6,908 bases of DNA, taken from Chitinophaga pinensis. GTDB taxonomy: Bacteria; Planctomycetota; Phycisphaerae; Phycisphaerales; SM1A02. The stretch lies in NCBI GenBank assembly GCA_943329105.2, contig CALQCP020000123.1, positions 1 to 6,908 on the forward strand. The letters run 5' to 3'. Position numbers and translations under genes: made by a program. Within the stretch, counting starts at the first letter, position 1. Every line of letters begins with the position of its first letter. Below are positions 1-5,925 of the stretch, piece by piece. Below the pieces are notes generated by a model that was given only the letters and a program-made list of their open reading frames with translations, was not told the DNA's origin and made no database searches.

Positions 1-308
1 AGCACCGCATGCAGTGCATCGCCGCTACGGATCTGCACTAAGTCCACGTAATGAATCGGCACTGCCATCTCCGCGGCGATCGTCGCGGCGATCACGCGCT
101 TTGAACTATCCGCGCCACCAATCAGGAGCGTGTGCGGAAAGCGCTTGCCACTCTGCAGCGATTGCTCAACGATCGATGCCAGCGCACTACCAATGGCGGG
201 ACATTCTCCAAGATGACTCAGGGTCGGCGCGACCAGATGCGTGTGATCAAGCGTCGTTGCGTTGCTCTTGGCGTGAGCGCGGATCTGAACCTTGCGTGAC
301 TCGTCCAT
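1..308 (-). CDS. RuvB-like AAA protein with degenerate P-loop, N-terminal part, cut by window edge
   Basis: The minus strand is open from ATG at 308-306 to the left edge (102 codons); the gene continues outside. An AAGGAG at 320-315, six bases before the ATG, fixes the start. The translation resembles the N-terminal half of the RuvB ATPase domain: 'HLGECPAIGSALASIVEQSLQSG' sits where RuvB has the 'FIGQ..v...L...I.aA..R' segment, then 'HTLLIGGADSSKR' where RuvB has 'HvLLyGPPGLGKT', then 'VIAATIAAEMAVPIHYVD' and '..SGDALHAV' where RuvB has 'tLA.iIAnElgv.i..tsGpa...GDLaaiL'. RuvB is the hexameric motor of Holliday-junction branch migration. Here the Walker A Gly-Lys-Thr is lost (GGADSSKR), so normal ATP binding is unlikely. 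I infer a diverged, probably non-catalytic paralogue rather than the organism's RuvB. Walker B and the sensors lie outside the window. The family call rests on pattern memory; an unrelated protein with a Rossmann-like strand is possible. Confidence 0.6.
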   Translation of the reverse strand, partial: MDESRKVQIRAHAKSNATTLDHTHLVAPTLSHLGECPAIGSALASIVEQSLQSGKRFPHTLLIGGADSSKRVIAATIAAEMAVPIHYVDLVQIRSGDALHAV

Positions 309-314
309 GAGTCT

Positions 315-320
315 CTCCTT
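315..320 (-). promoter_or_regulatory. Shine-Dalgarno of the RuvB-like gene
   Basis: The minus-strand hexamer AAGGAG lies six bases before the ATG at 308. It is the strongest ribosome binding site in the window and supports the chosen start. Confidence 0.7.
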
Positions 321-553
321 CAAGTGGTTGGTGCGTGAGCATGTCCATCCGATGCGAGCGTGGAGCGTCCGCAGTCGGCCGGTAGTTTCGAATTGAGCAG
401 AGCTCCGGAACGTGCGAGCGGATGCGATGGTAATTCCTAGCGCCGCGCGCGCAAGTGAAATTGGCGCGGATCTTGACGGATCGTCAGATTGTGCATGACC
501 TGTCGTGGGACGCGCGTTGGGAACGCCATTCCGCATAGCATCGCAACCAACGG

Positions 554-573
554 TGATGCAGCGCGTTGCATCA
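554..573. repeat. Inverted repeat TGATGCA-N6-TGCATCA
   Basis: Perfect seven-base arms around a six-base centre (GCGCGT). It lies 73 bases before the DUF805 start at 647, a plausible operator position. A second, smaller inverted repeat (CCGGC/GCCGG, 581-595) follows eight bases later. The size suits a dimeric regulator site, but there is only one copy in the window and no known consensus match. Confidence 0.4.
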
Positions 574-633
574 TCGACCGCCGGCATTGCGCCGGAATTC
601 ACCCCAACAACCCGCATGTCCGGCGGATCAATC

Positions 634-639
634 GAAAGG
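634..639 (+). promoter_or_regulatory. Shine-Dalgarno-like site of the full-length DUF805 frame
   Basis: GAAAGG lies seven bases before the ATG at 647. It supports 647, not the internal ATG at 707, as the ancestral start of the DUF805 gene. There is no comparable purine tract before 707. Confidence 0.45.
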
Positions 640-646
640 CCATCGC

Positions 647-706
647 ATGAATTGGTACCTCGCCGTCCTCAAGAACTATGTCGGCTTCTCCGGCCGCGCT
701 TGACGC
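647..706 (+). pseudogene. 5' end of the DUF805 gene, severed by an in-frame TGA at 701-703
   Basis: Starting at ATG 647 the frame reads MNWYLAVLKNYVGFSGRA, then TGA, then R, then the ATG at 707. This is the characteristic DUF805 N-terminus, usually of the form 'W.L.vLknYvdFsGRARRkEYW'. The stop replaces the first Arg of the 'RR' pair, so a single C-to-T change of a CGA codon would explain it. Frame is kept on both sides, so no indel is involved. The TGA is followed by C, the context generally most prone to readthrough. Alternatives are a recent nonsense mutation, a sequencing or assembly error, readthrough, or reinitiation at 707, three bases after the stop. Confidence 0.8.
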
Positions 707-1018
707 ATGGAGTATTGGATGTTCATGATTGTGAACTTCTTTGTGTATGCCGGTCTGCTGGCTATTGACCGCATGATGGGGCACGCTGCGTTTGTGTACG
801 GTCCAGGCGCCTTGTGCGTGCTTTACAGTGTGGTAGTCGCACTGCCATGGCTGGCCGTCGTGTTCCGCCGCCTGCATGACACGGATCGCACCGGACTCTG
901 GATATTCATTCACATGCTCCCGTTCGTCGGCAGCATCATCTTCTTCATCTTCATGGTGATGGACAGCACGCCCGGTACAAACCGCTTTGGGCCGAATCCG
1001 AAGTCTGCCAGCGCCTAA
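707..1018 (+). CDS. DUF805 family membrane protein (YhaH-like), main open part
   Basis: This frame of 103 residues carries nearly all of a DUF805 protein, a small inner-membrane family of unknown function usually about 110-130 residues long. Visible hallmarks are 'MEYWMF' at the start, hydrophobic segments at about residues 7-22, 34-50 and 63-83, the conserved loop 'VFRRLHDTDRTGLW' at about 53-66, and the C-terminal 'MDSTPGTNRFGPNPK' at about 85-99. The true N-terminus lies 20 codons upstream but is separated by the TGA at 701-703. If translation restarts at ATG 707 the product would keep all its membrane segments and lose only the cytosolic 'GRARR' lead-in. The gene ends 18 bases before the convergent end of the next gene. 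Family call is firm; whether the gene is functional is open. Confidence 0.85.
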   Translation: MEYWMFMIVNFFVYAGLLAIDRMMGHAAFVYGPGALCVLYSVVVALPWLAVVFRRLHDTDRTGLWIFIHMLPFVGSIIFFIFMVMDSTPGTNRFGPNPKSASA

Positions 1019-1036
1019 ACGCTGACTGCTCGTCGG

Positions 1037-1396
1037 TTACTTCGGAAACGCAATCCACACGTAGTAGTCGCCGCCTGGGCAGGGCGGTACTGGCGACGCC
1101 AGCATCTCCACAGTTCCGTCTTCGAACGCGCGGTACGGACCAATGACGGTCCATGCCATCACCTGGTCCATGCATGGAATGGAACCGCGGATGGTGAGGT
1201 TGGTGGCATTAGCAATCACTTGCTTTGGTAGTCGCGATTCGCGCCCGCTGGTGTCGAGACCCATGGCAACGCAGCGACCGGGGTTGGGCGCGGCTGCGTT
1301 CCCCGCTGCAAGTAAAGCGCACGCGCCGCCCACGATGACAACTGAAGTAGCAAGTGATTTCCAGCCAAGACGCGACCCGGAAGTGTTGGTAGTCAT
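1037..1396 (-). CDS. Small membrane-anchored or secreted protein of unknown function
   Basis: A 119-residue protein I do not recognise. After a short polar N-terminus with Arg9 and Lys13 there is one hydrophobic helix at about residues 15-33, rich in Val, Ala and Gly, so it is either a signal peptide ('GNAAA' could hold a cleavage site) or a single anchor. The rest is soluble and would face the periplasm. It contains three cysteines (42, 75, 106) besides Cys26 in the helix, and ends in an aromatic patch 'DYYVWIAFPK'. The helix lacks a clean lipobox. No Shine-Dalgarno precedes the ATG at 1396, so the start is moderately certain. It lies 77 bases downstream of the DUF3754 gene on the same strand and may be co-transcribed with it. 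Its stop faces the DUF805 stop. Confidence 0.55.
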   Translation of the reverse strand: MTTNTSGSRLGWKSLATSVVIVGGACALLAAGNAAAPNPGRCVAMGLDTSGRESRLPKQVIANATNLTIRGSIPCMDQVMAWTVIGPYRAFEDGTVEMLASPVPPCPGGDYYVWIAFPK

Positions 1397-1443
1397 GCAA
1401 TGATCATCGGCAGGGCGGCTGTCGATTCATTGATATCGCCCTC

Positions 1444-1455
1444 AGGCGCGCGCCT
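1444..1455. repeat. Perfect 12-base GC palindrome between two minus-strand genes
   Basis: AGGCGCGCGCCT is fully self-complementary. It lies in the 77-base gap between the DUF3754 stop (1474) and the small unknown gene (1396). It has no U-tract on either side, so it is not a classical terminator. It could be a regulatory or structural site, or chance in GC-rich DNA. Confidence 0.3.
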
Positions 1456-1473
1456 ACGCGTTTCGGCGCCCGC

Positions 1474-2655
1474 TCAAATCGGCCCCATCGTCACCCACCG
1501 AGCGCGCAGGCTTTCCGTGGCGATGGAAGGCGGCACGGCGGCCCATGTATCGCTCGTATCCGCGCCCGTCCTGGTTCGCGTGGCAACTCCAAGGCGTTCC
1601 AACTTGGCGAGCGCATCGTCAACTTCAAAGTCGACCGGTGCGCCGATCTTGGTGCGTAGCCATTGCTCAACTCGTTCATCGAGTGCTTGCTCAGTGCTTG
1701 GTCCGTGGGCCACCAGGAACGCGTATGCCAACACTGCCTCCTTGGCTTCTTCTTCGAACGCTTCGTCGAGCACGCGCAGGAACGCGCCGGACTCGCTGTC
1801 GAGCGTTTGGAAATACAGCGTGCGTGAATGCGCATTCGCGTATTCGAGCCGTCGCTTCTGGTACTTGGTGTACGCGCCCATGGTGATGCCAAGCAGTGTG
1901 AACGATCCTGCAGCCACCAGTCCCCAACCGCCGGAAACAATCGGTTCGTCCTTGGACAGACCGGTATAGAACTGGATGGCACTCCAAATGGCGGTGAGCG
2001 AAAACAGCACTTTCGACGCAGCAAGCACCACACTGATGGTGGCTGGAAGGAACACCACCGCTTGGTCGACGCGCCGCATCTTCACTTTGCAGTTGGGAAG
2101 CAGCATTTCCATATCCGGCACAGGGATGTTTCCAAAGAGCTTGAGGTTGAGCGCCCCATCACTTGTTGCAAGACTTGAAAACACAAAGACGCGCTCCAAG
2201 ACATCAAACTCAACGCGCCGCTTGCGCATGCCAAAAAGTGAGCGCACAGTTTCGGAGCGACGGTCTTTGCCACGCGCAAAGATATGCAGTGCAGCAAACG
2301 CGGCCATATCAACCTGGATCTTGACTGATGACAGCGCTTCGGAATCGAAGGCCTCTTGCAATTCTGCACCAGAAATCTCGCGGTAATTGGCTCGGCCGAG
2401 CAACTCATGCAGTGCCGCGACGAACGAGTCATAGGTGGGCGTGTTCGGTGCCGCGCCAGCTGCAATCGTTGCAGCAAACGAAGACTTGAGTGTGTCGGCG
2501 CGCTCCGTGGATTCAAGACGTAATAGCGCGGTCAGGAGTCGTAGCGTGGAAGCGGTGGGTGTGCCGCCAACGGACGGTTGTTCAGTTGCAAGCCACGCCG
2601 TCACGCGTTCGAGGGATGCGGGGATCGAATGATCGGTCGGCTTCAGGTGTGTCAT
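1474..2655 (-). CDS. DUF3754 (TMEM143-like) membrane protein
   Basis: The 393 residues from the ATG at 2655 match the DUF3754 layout, a family of unknown function found in bacteria, plants and, as TMEM143, animal mitochondria. Visible landmarks are 'DHSIPASLERV' near the N-terminus, a helical first half, 'FGNIPVPDMEMLLPNCKVKM' at about residues 174-193 (the family's F..iP..D.E.LLP motif), two membrane helices at about 200-230 and 240-262, then 'SRTLYFQTLDSESGAFLRVL' at about 277-296 with the acidic 'DEAFEEEAKEAVLAYAFL' after it. The frame is open upstream to 2817, but that stretch looks unlike the family and overlaps the porin start region; a GTG at 2700 is a second option. No start has a Shine-Dalgarno. 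It is head-to-head with the porin gene. No catalytic residues are known for the family. Confidence 0.82.
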   Translation of the reverse strand: MTHLKPTDHSIPASLERVTAWLATEQPSVGGTPTASTLRLLTALLRLESTERADTLKSSFAATIAAGAAPNTPTYDSFVAALHELLGRANYREISGAELQEAFDSEALSSVKIQVDMAAFAALHIFARGKDRRSETVRSLFGMRKRRVEFDVLERVFVFSSLATSDGALNLKLFGNIPVPDMEMLLPNCKVKMRRVDQAVVFLPATISVVLAASKVLFSLTAIWSAIQFYTGLSKDEPIVSGGWGLVAAGSFTLLGITMGAYTKYQKRRLEYANAHSRTLYFQTLDSESGAFLRVLDEAFEEEAKEAVLAYAFLVAHGPSTEQALDERVEQWLRTKIGAPVDFEVDDALAKLERLGVATRTRTGADTSDTWAAVPPSIATESLRARWVTMGPI

Positions 2656-2792
2656 CAACTGCGCAGCGTAATCGGGCGCCGCGCGGTGGGCAGCGTTCAC
2701 TAAGCGGCATAATGACGGCGAAATATGCAGCAGCGGGGGATATCGGTATCGCAGTTGTGACCACTCTTTCGTGCAGGTACCTTGCCTCAACC

Positions 2793-4367
2793 ATGCCGCT
2801 TGGCGTAACGCCCACAACCCTGTTCATCGCCGTTGCAGGTGCTCTGGGTGTTGCCGTGCTACCTGCGTGGAGCCGGGACGCCGATCCGCCCGCTTCGCCC
2901 TCGGCGCCTGAGCAAGCAGCGCCTGACCGAGTCTCCACTCCAGACTCCACGATGGACCGATTTGATCGCCTGCAGTCAGAAGTTGAAGCGCTCCGGCGCA
3001 AGACCGATGAGCAAGAGAAGAAGATTGAGGAACTGAAGTCAGAGAACGGCGAGGTTTGGCTGACTGCGCAGCGCGCGCAACAGATTCGTGGCATTGTGAC
3101 TGACGCGCTGAGTGACTCGGCCAACCGGTCTTCATTCCGAAAAGACGGTGCTATCGCGGGCTACGACAATGGCTTCTACCTCGCCAGCGCTGATGGAAAC
3201 TATCGGATGAATATCGGTGGCCAGGTGCAGTCGCGATTTTCATATGCGTATGCGACTCGTAGTTCGTTGAATGCTGAACAGCGACAGGCCGGTTCGCAGA
3301 ACGAAAGTGGCTTTGAGCTGCGGCGCGTGCGCATCAATTTCTTTGGTCATGTGTTTGATCCAAGTTGGACTTACCGCGTGCAGTTTGCGTCTGACCGCGA
3401 TGGCGGGAACCTCAACAATCCTTTCAACCTTGAGGATGTATTCATTCAGAAGGCGCTCGGTGATGGATTCTTCCTGCGCGCTGGGCAGTGGAAGAACTTC
3501 TTCAATTACGAAGAGAACACTTCGAGCCGCACGCAGCAATTTGCAGAGCGCTCGTTGGTGAATCAGTACTACAACACCAAGTGGATTCAGGGCATTCTGC
3601 TTGGGTGGGAGTCAGAGAAGCTTCGCACATACGCCTCGTACAACGATGGTGGTGCGAATCGGAATCTTGCGGCCATTCAGCCAAATGGCGAAGTGATCGA
3701 TTGGGCATTCACGGGTCGCGCTGAATACAAACTTGACGGCGATTGGGGTCAGTTCAAAGACATGCAGGGCTGGCGCGGAAGCCCCTTTGCGGCGATGGTG
3801 GGCGCGGCGGTGAACTGGCAGCACGCGCCGGGCAATCCGCCCGACGGTCGCCCATCGATTGGCAATGGTCAGATTTCGCCTACTACGAATGACCAGCTAA
3901 CGCTTCTCACTTACACGGCGGACTTCAACCTGCGCGGTAACGGGTGGAGTCTTTGGAGCGCGTTTCTTGGTAACTACCTCTATGACGGAGGGAATGCTGC
4001 TGTTGCGCAGGGGATCGAGGGCAGTCTGTCCTACGGTGCAGTGGTGCAGGGCGGGTTCTTCGTGGCAGATGCGCTGGAGCTGATCGCGCGCTATGAATTC
4101 CTGCGTGTGAATTCCGGACAAGCAGCATCGGACGTCAATTCCGCGCTCAGTCGGCAAACGCTCAATCTTGCGACGGTGGGTTTCAACTACTACTTCAATA
4201 AGAACGATGTGAAGTTCACTCTTGATGCCGGGTGGGCCTTCGATTCCATTCAGTTCTCAAACGGTCTCTTTGGAGAGCCGATTGCGGGCACCGACTGGCG
4301 TGCAACCGGTACCGGAACAGGGAACGGCGGCGTGGTGGTTCGGGCGCAGTTGCAGTTGTTGTTCTAG
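2793..4367 (+). CDS. Phosphate-selective porin O/P-like outer membrane protein
   Basis: A 524-residue outer-membrane beta-barrel of the OprP/OprO type (PF07396 style), which forms trimeric channels for phosphate, polyphosphate or other anions; the substrate here is unknown. A signal peptide covers about residues 1-27 ('FIAVAGALGVAVLPAWS'). A proline-rich linker and a charged coiled coil (about 54-85) follow, then a helical 'VWLTAQRAQQIRGIV' block. The barrel starts near 127 ('GFYLASADGNYRMNIGGQ'). It includes 'GFELRRVRINFFGHVFDPSWTYRVQF' (from 173), 'LEDVFIQ', 'LRAGQWKNFF' and ends in 'VVVRAQLQLLF', whose terminal Phe is the usual barrel-assembly signal. The start is uncertain: GTG 2757 and ATG 2712 are in frame and none has a good Shine-Dalgarno. 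The coiled coil may link to peptidoglycan or drive trimerisation (inferred). No signal for phosphate control is visible. Confidence 0.87.
   Translation: MPLGVTPTTLFIAVAGALGVAVLPAWSRDADPPASPSAPEQAAPDRVSTPDSTMDRFDRLQSEVEALRRKTDEQEKKIEELKSENGEVWLTAQRAQQIRGIVTDALSDSANRSSFRKDGAIAGYDNGFYLASADGNYRMNIGGQVQSRFSYAYATRSSLNAEQRQAGSQNESGFELRRVRINFFGHVFDPSWTYRVQFASDRDGGNLNNPFNLEDVFIQKALGDGFFLRAGQWKNFFNYEENTSSRTQQFAERSLVNQYYNTKWIQGILLGWESEKLRTYASYNDGGANRNLAAIQPNGEVIDWAFTGRAEYKLDGDWGQFKDMQGWRGSPFAAMVGAAVNWQHAPGNPPDGRPSIGNGQISPTTNDQLTLLTYTADFNLRGNGWSLWSAFLGNYLYDGGNAAVAQGIEGSLSYGAVVQGGFFVADALELIARYEFLRVNSGQAASDVNSALSRQTLNLATVGFNYYFNKNDVKFTLDAGWAFDSIQFSNGLFGEPIAGTDWRATGTGTGNGGVVVRAQLQLLF
4364..4367. other. CTAG palindrome holding the stop codons of two convergent genes
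   Basis: The porin ends with TAG at 4365-4367. The SUMF1-like gene on the other strand ends with TAG read from 4366 to 4364. Both stops come from the self-complementary CTAG, so the coding regions overlap by three bases. There is no space for a terminator between them, so transcripts must end inside, or run through, the opposite gene. Confidence 0.85.
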
Positions 4368-5365
4368 ATACCACGGGCCATGCGAAATCCGGCAGTCTTG
4401 CGCGAGTAGTCCGAGGCTCGCGTGATCCGCGACGCAGACCGGCAATTGTGCGCGTGGTTCGCCCATGAGCCGCCGCGCATCACAGTGGGAATGCCGGTTT
4501 CACCATGGGCGTTGGCGAGCGCAACGCGGGTTGCGGCGGCCTCGCACCATTCCCAGACGTTGCCGTGCATTTCATGAAATCCCCATGCGTTGGCGGGCAT
4601 ACTTCCGGCGGGCACGGTCTGGCGGCGATCCGGTCCATGTGGTCCGTCGCGGTATGGGTGGCGACCGTTGTAATTCACCACGTCGGCATCGAGATACTTT
4701 GCGTGACTGAATGGCGTGTCCGAGCCAGCGCGGCACGCGTATTCCCATTCAACTTCGTGTGGAAAGCGAAAGTTGGGTCCGCATGCGCGGGTAAATTCGC
4801 GGCAAGCATCGACGCTGACATTCTCAACCGGCAATGCTGCGCCGACATGAACGCTTGGATTGGAGCCGATGACGCGTTCCCACTGTGCTTGCGTCGTGAC
4901 AGTCGCTGCAAGGTAGAACGGATGTTTGATGTTGCAGATGATGTGGGTTTCGTCATCCTTGTGGCCCTCTTCATCGGAGGATGATCCGATGGTGCATGAG
5001 CCGGGCGGGCAGAGGAGGAACACGATCCCCGTATTGGGGTCGCGCACTTTCCACGGTAGTTTCAGGGCGGCGATTGCGGCGAGCATCGGGGGCGGCATGG
5101 CAACGGAAGAGTCAGGGAGTTTGGCGAGCACGGAGACGCGCCAGCCGTGGACGTCAACCAGTGATCGGTCCCGCCACCAAGTGCGGAGGGGTTGGAGGGT
5201 GATGATGGAGTGCGCGTGCGTGCGCAGGCGCGTATGCGTAGGGGCGCGCGTTGGCGCGTGTATGCGCGTGTGATTGCTATCGGGGTTCGGCGGCGTAGTG
5301 GTGGTTGGGCCCTGCCCGGCGACGCGCGTGTGGCGCGTTTCGCTGGTGTCTCTCGCGTTGCTCAT
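4364..5365 (-). CDS. SUMF1/FGE-sulfatase-domain protein lacking one of the paired catalytic cysteines
   Basis: The C-terminal 230 residues form a SUMF1 (formylglycine-generating-enzyme) domain. Landmarks are 'PPGSCTIGSSSDE' (120-132), 'ETHIICNIKHPFYLAATVTTQAQW' (from 139), 'LPVENVSV' (179-186), 'RFPHEVEWEYACRAG' (200-214), 'GFHEMHGNVWEWC' (262-274), 'VMRGGSW' (295-301) and 'GFRMAR' (326-331). True FGEs carry a Cys pair after the GGS motif; here 'RGGSWANHAHNC' has Asn303 at the first position and only Cys308 at the second, so sulfatase activation is unlikely. Such proteins are common in Planctomycetota and may bind ligands or modify other targets (inferred). No signal peptide is visible. ATG 5365 has a GGGAG five bases upstream, but residues 30-52 are an odd Thr/His/Arg-rich tract; GTG 5131 or ATG 5098 are later options. 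Sequence like the family's lead-in ('GWRVSVLAKLPDSS') begins near 74, favouring an upstream start. Confidence 0.85.
   Translation of the reverse strand: MSNARDTSETRHTRVAGQGPTTTTPPNPDSNHTRIHAPTRAPTHTRLRTHAHSIITLQPLRTWWRDRSLVDVHGWRVSVLAKLPDSSVAMPPPMLAAIAALKLPWKVRDPNTGIVFLLCPPGSCTIGSSSDEEGHKDDETHIICNIKHPFYLAATVTTQAQWERVIGSNPSVHVGAALPVENVSVDACREFTRACGPNFRFPHEVEWEYACRAGSDTPFSHAKYLDADVVNYNGRHPYRDGPHGPDRRQTVPAGSMPANAWGFHEMHGNVWEWCEAAATRVALANAHGETGIPTVMRGGSWANHAHNCRSASRITRASDYSRKTAGFRMARGI
5211..5272. repeat. Alternating purine-pyrimidine tract, Z-DNA-prone
   Basis: Perfectly alternating runs occur at 5211-5226, 5228-5240, 5244-5251 and 5254-5272, built from GC, GT and a few AT steps. Only short interruptions separate them. 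Such DNA readily adopts left-handed Z form under negative supercoiling. On the minus strand it codes for residues 32-52 of the SUMF1-like protein, giving a His/Thr/Arg-rich segment. It may be slipped-strand expansion of a GCGTGT-like unit. Confidence 0.55.
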
Positions 5366-5370
5366 CGCAG

Positions 5371-5375
5371 CTCCC
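5371..5375 (-). promoter_or_regulatory. Shine-Dalgarno before the SUMF1-like gene
   Basis: Minus-strand GGGAG with five bases to the ATG at 5365. It is the best ribosome-binding site near any candidate start of this gene and is the main reason for choosing the long form. Confidence 0.5.
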
Positions 5376-5455
5376 GGAACGAGGCGCGCAATCGGACGGA
5401 ACTTCGTGCCTTATCTACGCGGATCGGTGGTAGCAGGTTGCAGTTCGCGGAGGAT

Positions 5456-5911
5456 TTAATTCCGTGACGGCGCCGCAGCGCGGCGACGCGCGAGCGTGCC
5501 GCCGAGCCATGCCATGGGGATGTACGCGACTGCCAGGTCGAGCGCAATGAACCACGCGGGTGCCGGGATCATGAAACACATAGCGATGCCGAAGACGAGA
5601 AACACGCTGCCGACCACAAACGCAGGGGTCATGCGGCGCCGTGCTGAGAGCGCAACGGCGACCGCTGCGCCGAAGAGCGTGCCGAGTGCGTGCGCCAGGA
5701 GGGGTGGCGCAAAGTGCTGCGGCTCATAGAGGTGGATATTGGCGGCGATGCTGTCAGCGTCGTTGACATTGACGCCCGCCGGCGGTGGCACGATCGAAGC
5801 GCCAGCGGTGATAACGGCCCCGTTCACCAGGCTGCCAATGATGATTCCGGCGAGGCAGGCGAGGATGTTGCGCAGGATGGGGGTCATGGGGGCGATGCTA
5901 GGGGGTTGCAT
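5456..5911 (-). CDS. Four-helix integral membrane protein, conserved family of unknown function
   Basis: A 151-residue protein with four hydrophobic segments at about residues 15-38, 68-90, 95-114 and 119-139. Between the first and second is a loop with 'VPPPAGVNVNDADSIAANIHLYEPQHF'-like sequence (41-67); 'HALGTL' (74-79) and 'AYIPMAWLGG' (129-138) follow. I remember similar small proteins (PPPAGVdvnD...L..P.HF...fLAHALGT..GA....AYIPMAWLGG) as hypothetical membrane proteins in several phyla, with no known function. The C-terminus is basic ('ARRRAAAPSR') and probably cytosolic. ATG 5911 is 14 bases after the stop of the upstream winged-helix gene, which suggests one transcript. ATG 5887 (residue 9) is an alternative start; neither has a well-placed Shine-Dalgarno. 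The SUMF1-like gene starts 90 bases downstream on the same strand. Confidence 0.72.
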   Translation of the reverse strand: MQPPSIAPMTPILRNILACLAGIIIGSLVNGAVITAGASIVPPPAGVNVNDADSIAANIHLYEPQHFAPPLLAHALGTLFGAAVAVALSARRRMTPAFVVGSVFLVFGIAMCFMIPAPAWFIALDLAVAYIPMAWLGGTLARRRAAAPSRN

Positions 5912-5925
5912 CGGTCACGCCGACA

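Larger units (their letters stand above)
309..646. other. Divergent intergenic region, about 340 bp
   Basis: No convincing gene lies here; the open frames crossing it have atypical, low-complexity translations. The flanking genes point away from each other, so both promoters should be inside. A TTGACG at 473-478 could be a -35 element, but no good -10 follows at 16-18 bases. Three short inverted repeats are present: TGACG-N3-CGTCA (474-486), TGATGCA-N6-TGCATCA (554-573) and CCGGC-N5-GCCGG (581-595). Any of them could be an operator or a transcript hairpin; nothing in the sequence identifies a regulator. Confidence 0.5.

Noticed and set aside
701..703. TGA as selenocysteine or as a reassigned sense codon
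   Set aside because: The family has Arg at this site, no obvious selenocysteine-insertion hairpin follows, and TGA is a normal stop for other genes in the window.
1009..1024. CAGCG-N6-CGCTG hairpin at the DUF805 stop as a terminator
   Set aside because: The stem is only five base pairs and no T-run follows on either strand.
1400..1969. Plus-strand open frame opposite DUF3754
   Set aside because: Serine/arginine-rich antisense shadow; the minus strand carries clear family motifs.
2708..2713. CATAAT as a -10 element for the porin
   Set aside because: One mismatch to TATAAT, but there is no -35-like hexamer at 16-18 bases, so it is not distinguishable from chance.
2490..2792. Extension of the porin upstream to 2490
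   Set aside because: The added translation overlaps the well-supported DUF3754 coding region, lacks a signal-peptide pattern and is Arg/Ser-rich as expected for an antisense shadow.
2656..2817. Extension of the DUF3754 protein to 2817
   Set aside because: The extra 54 residues do not look like the family N-terminus and would run across the porin start region; the match begins just after the Met at 2655.
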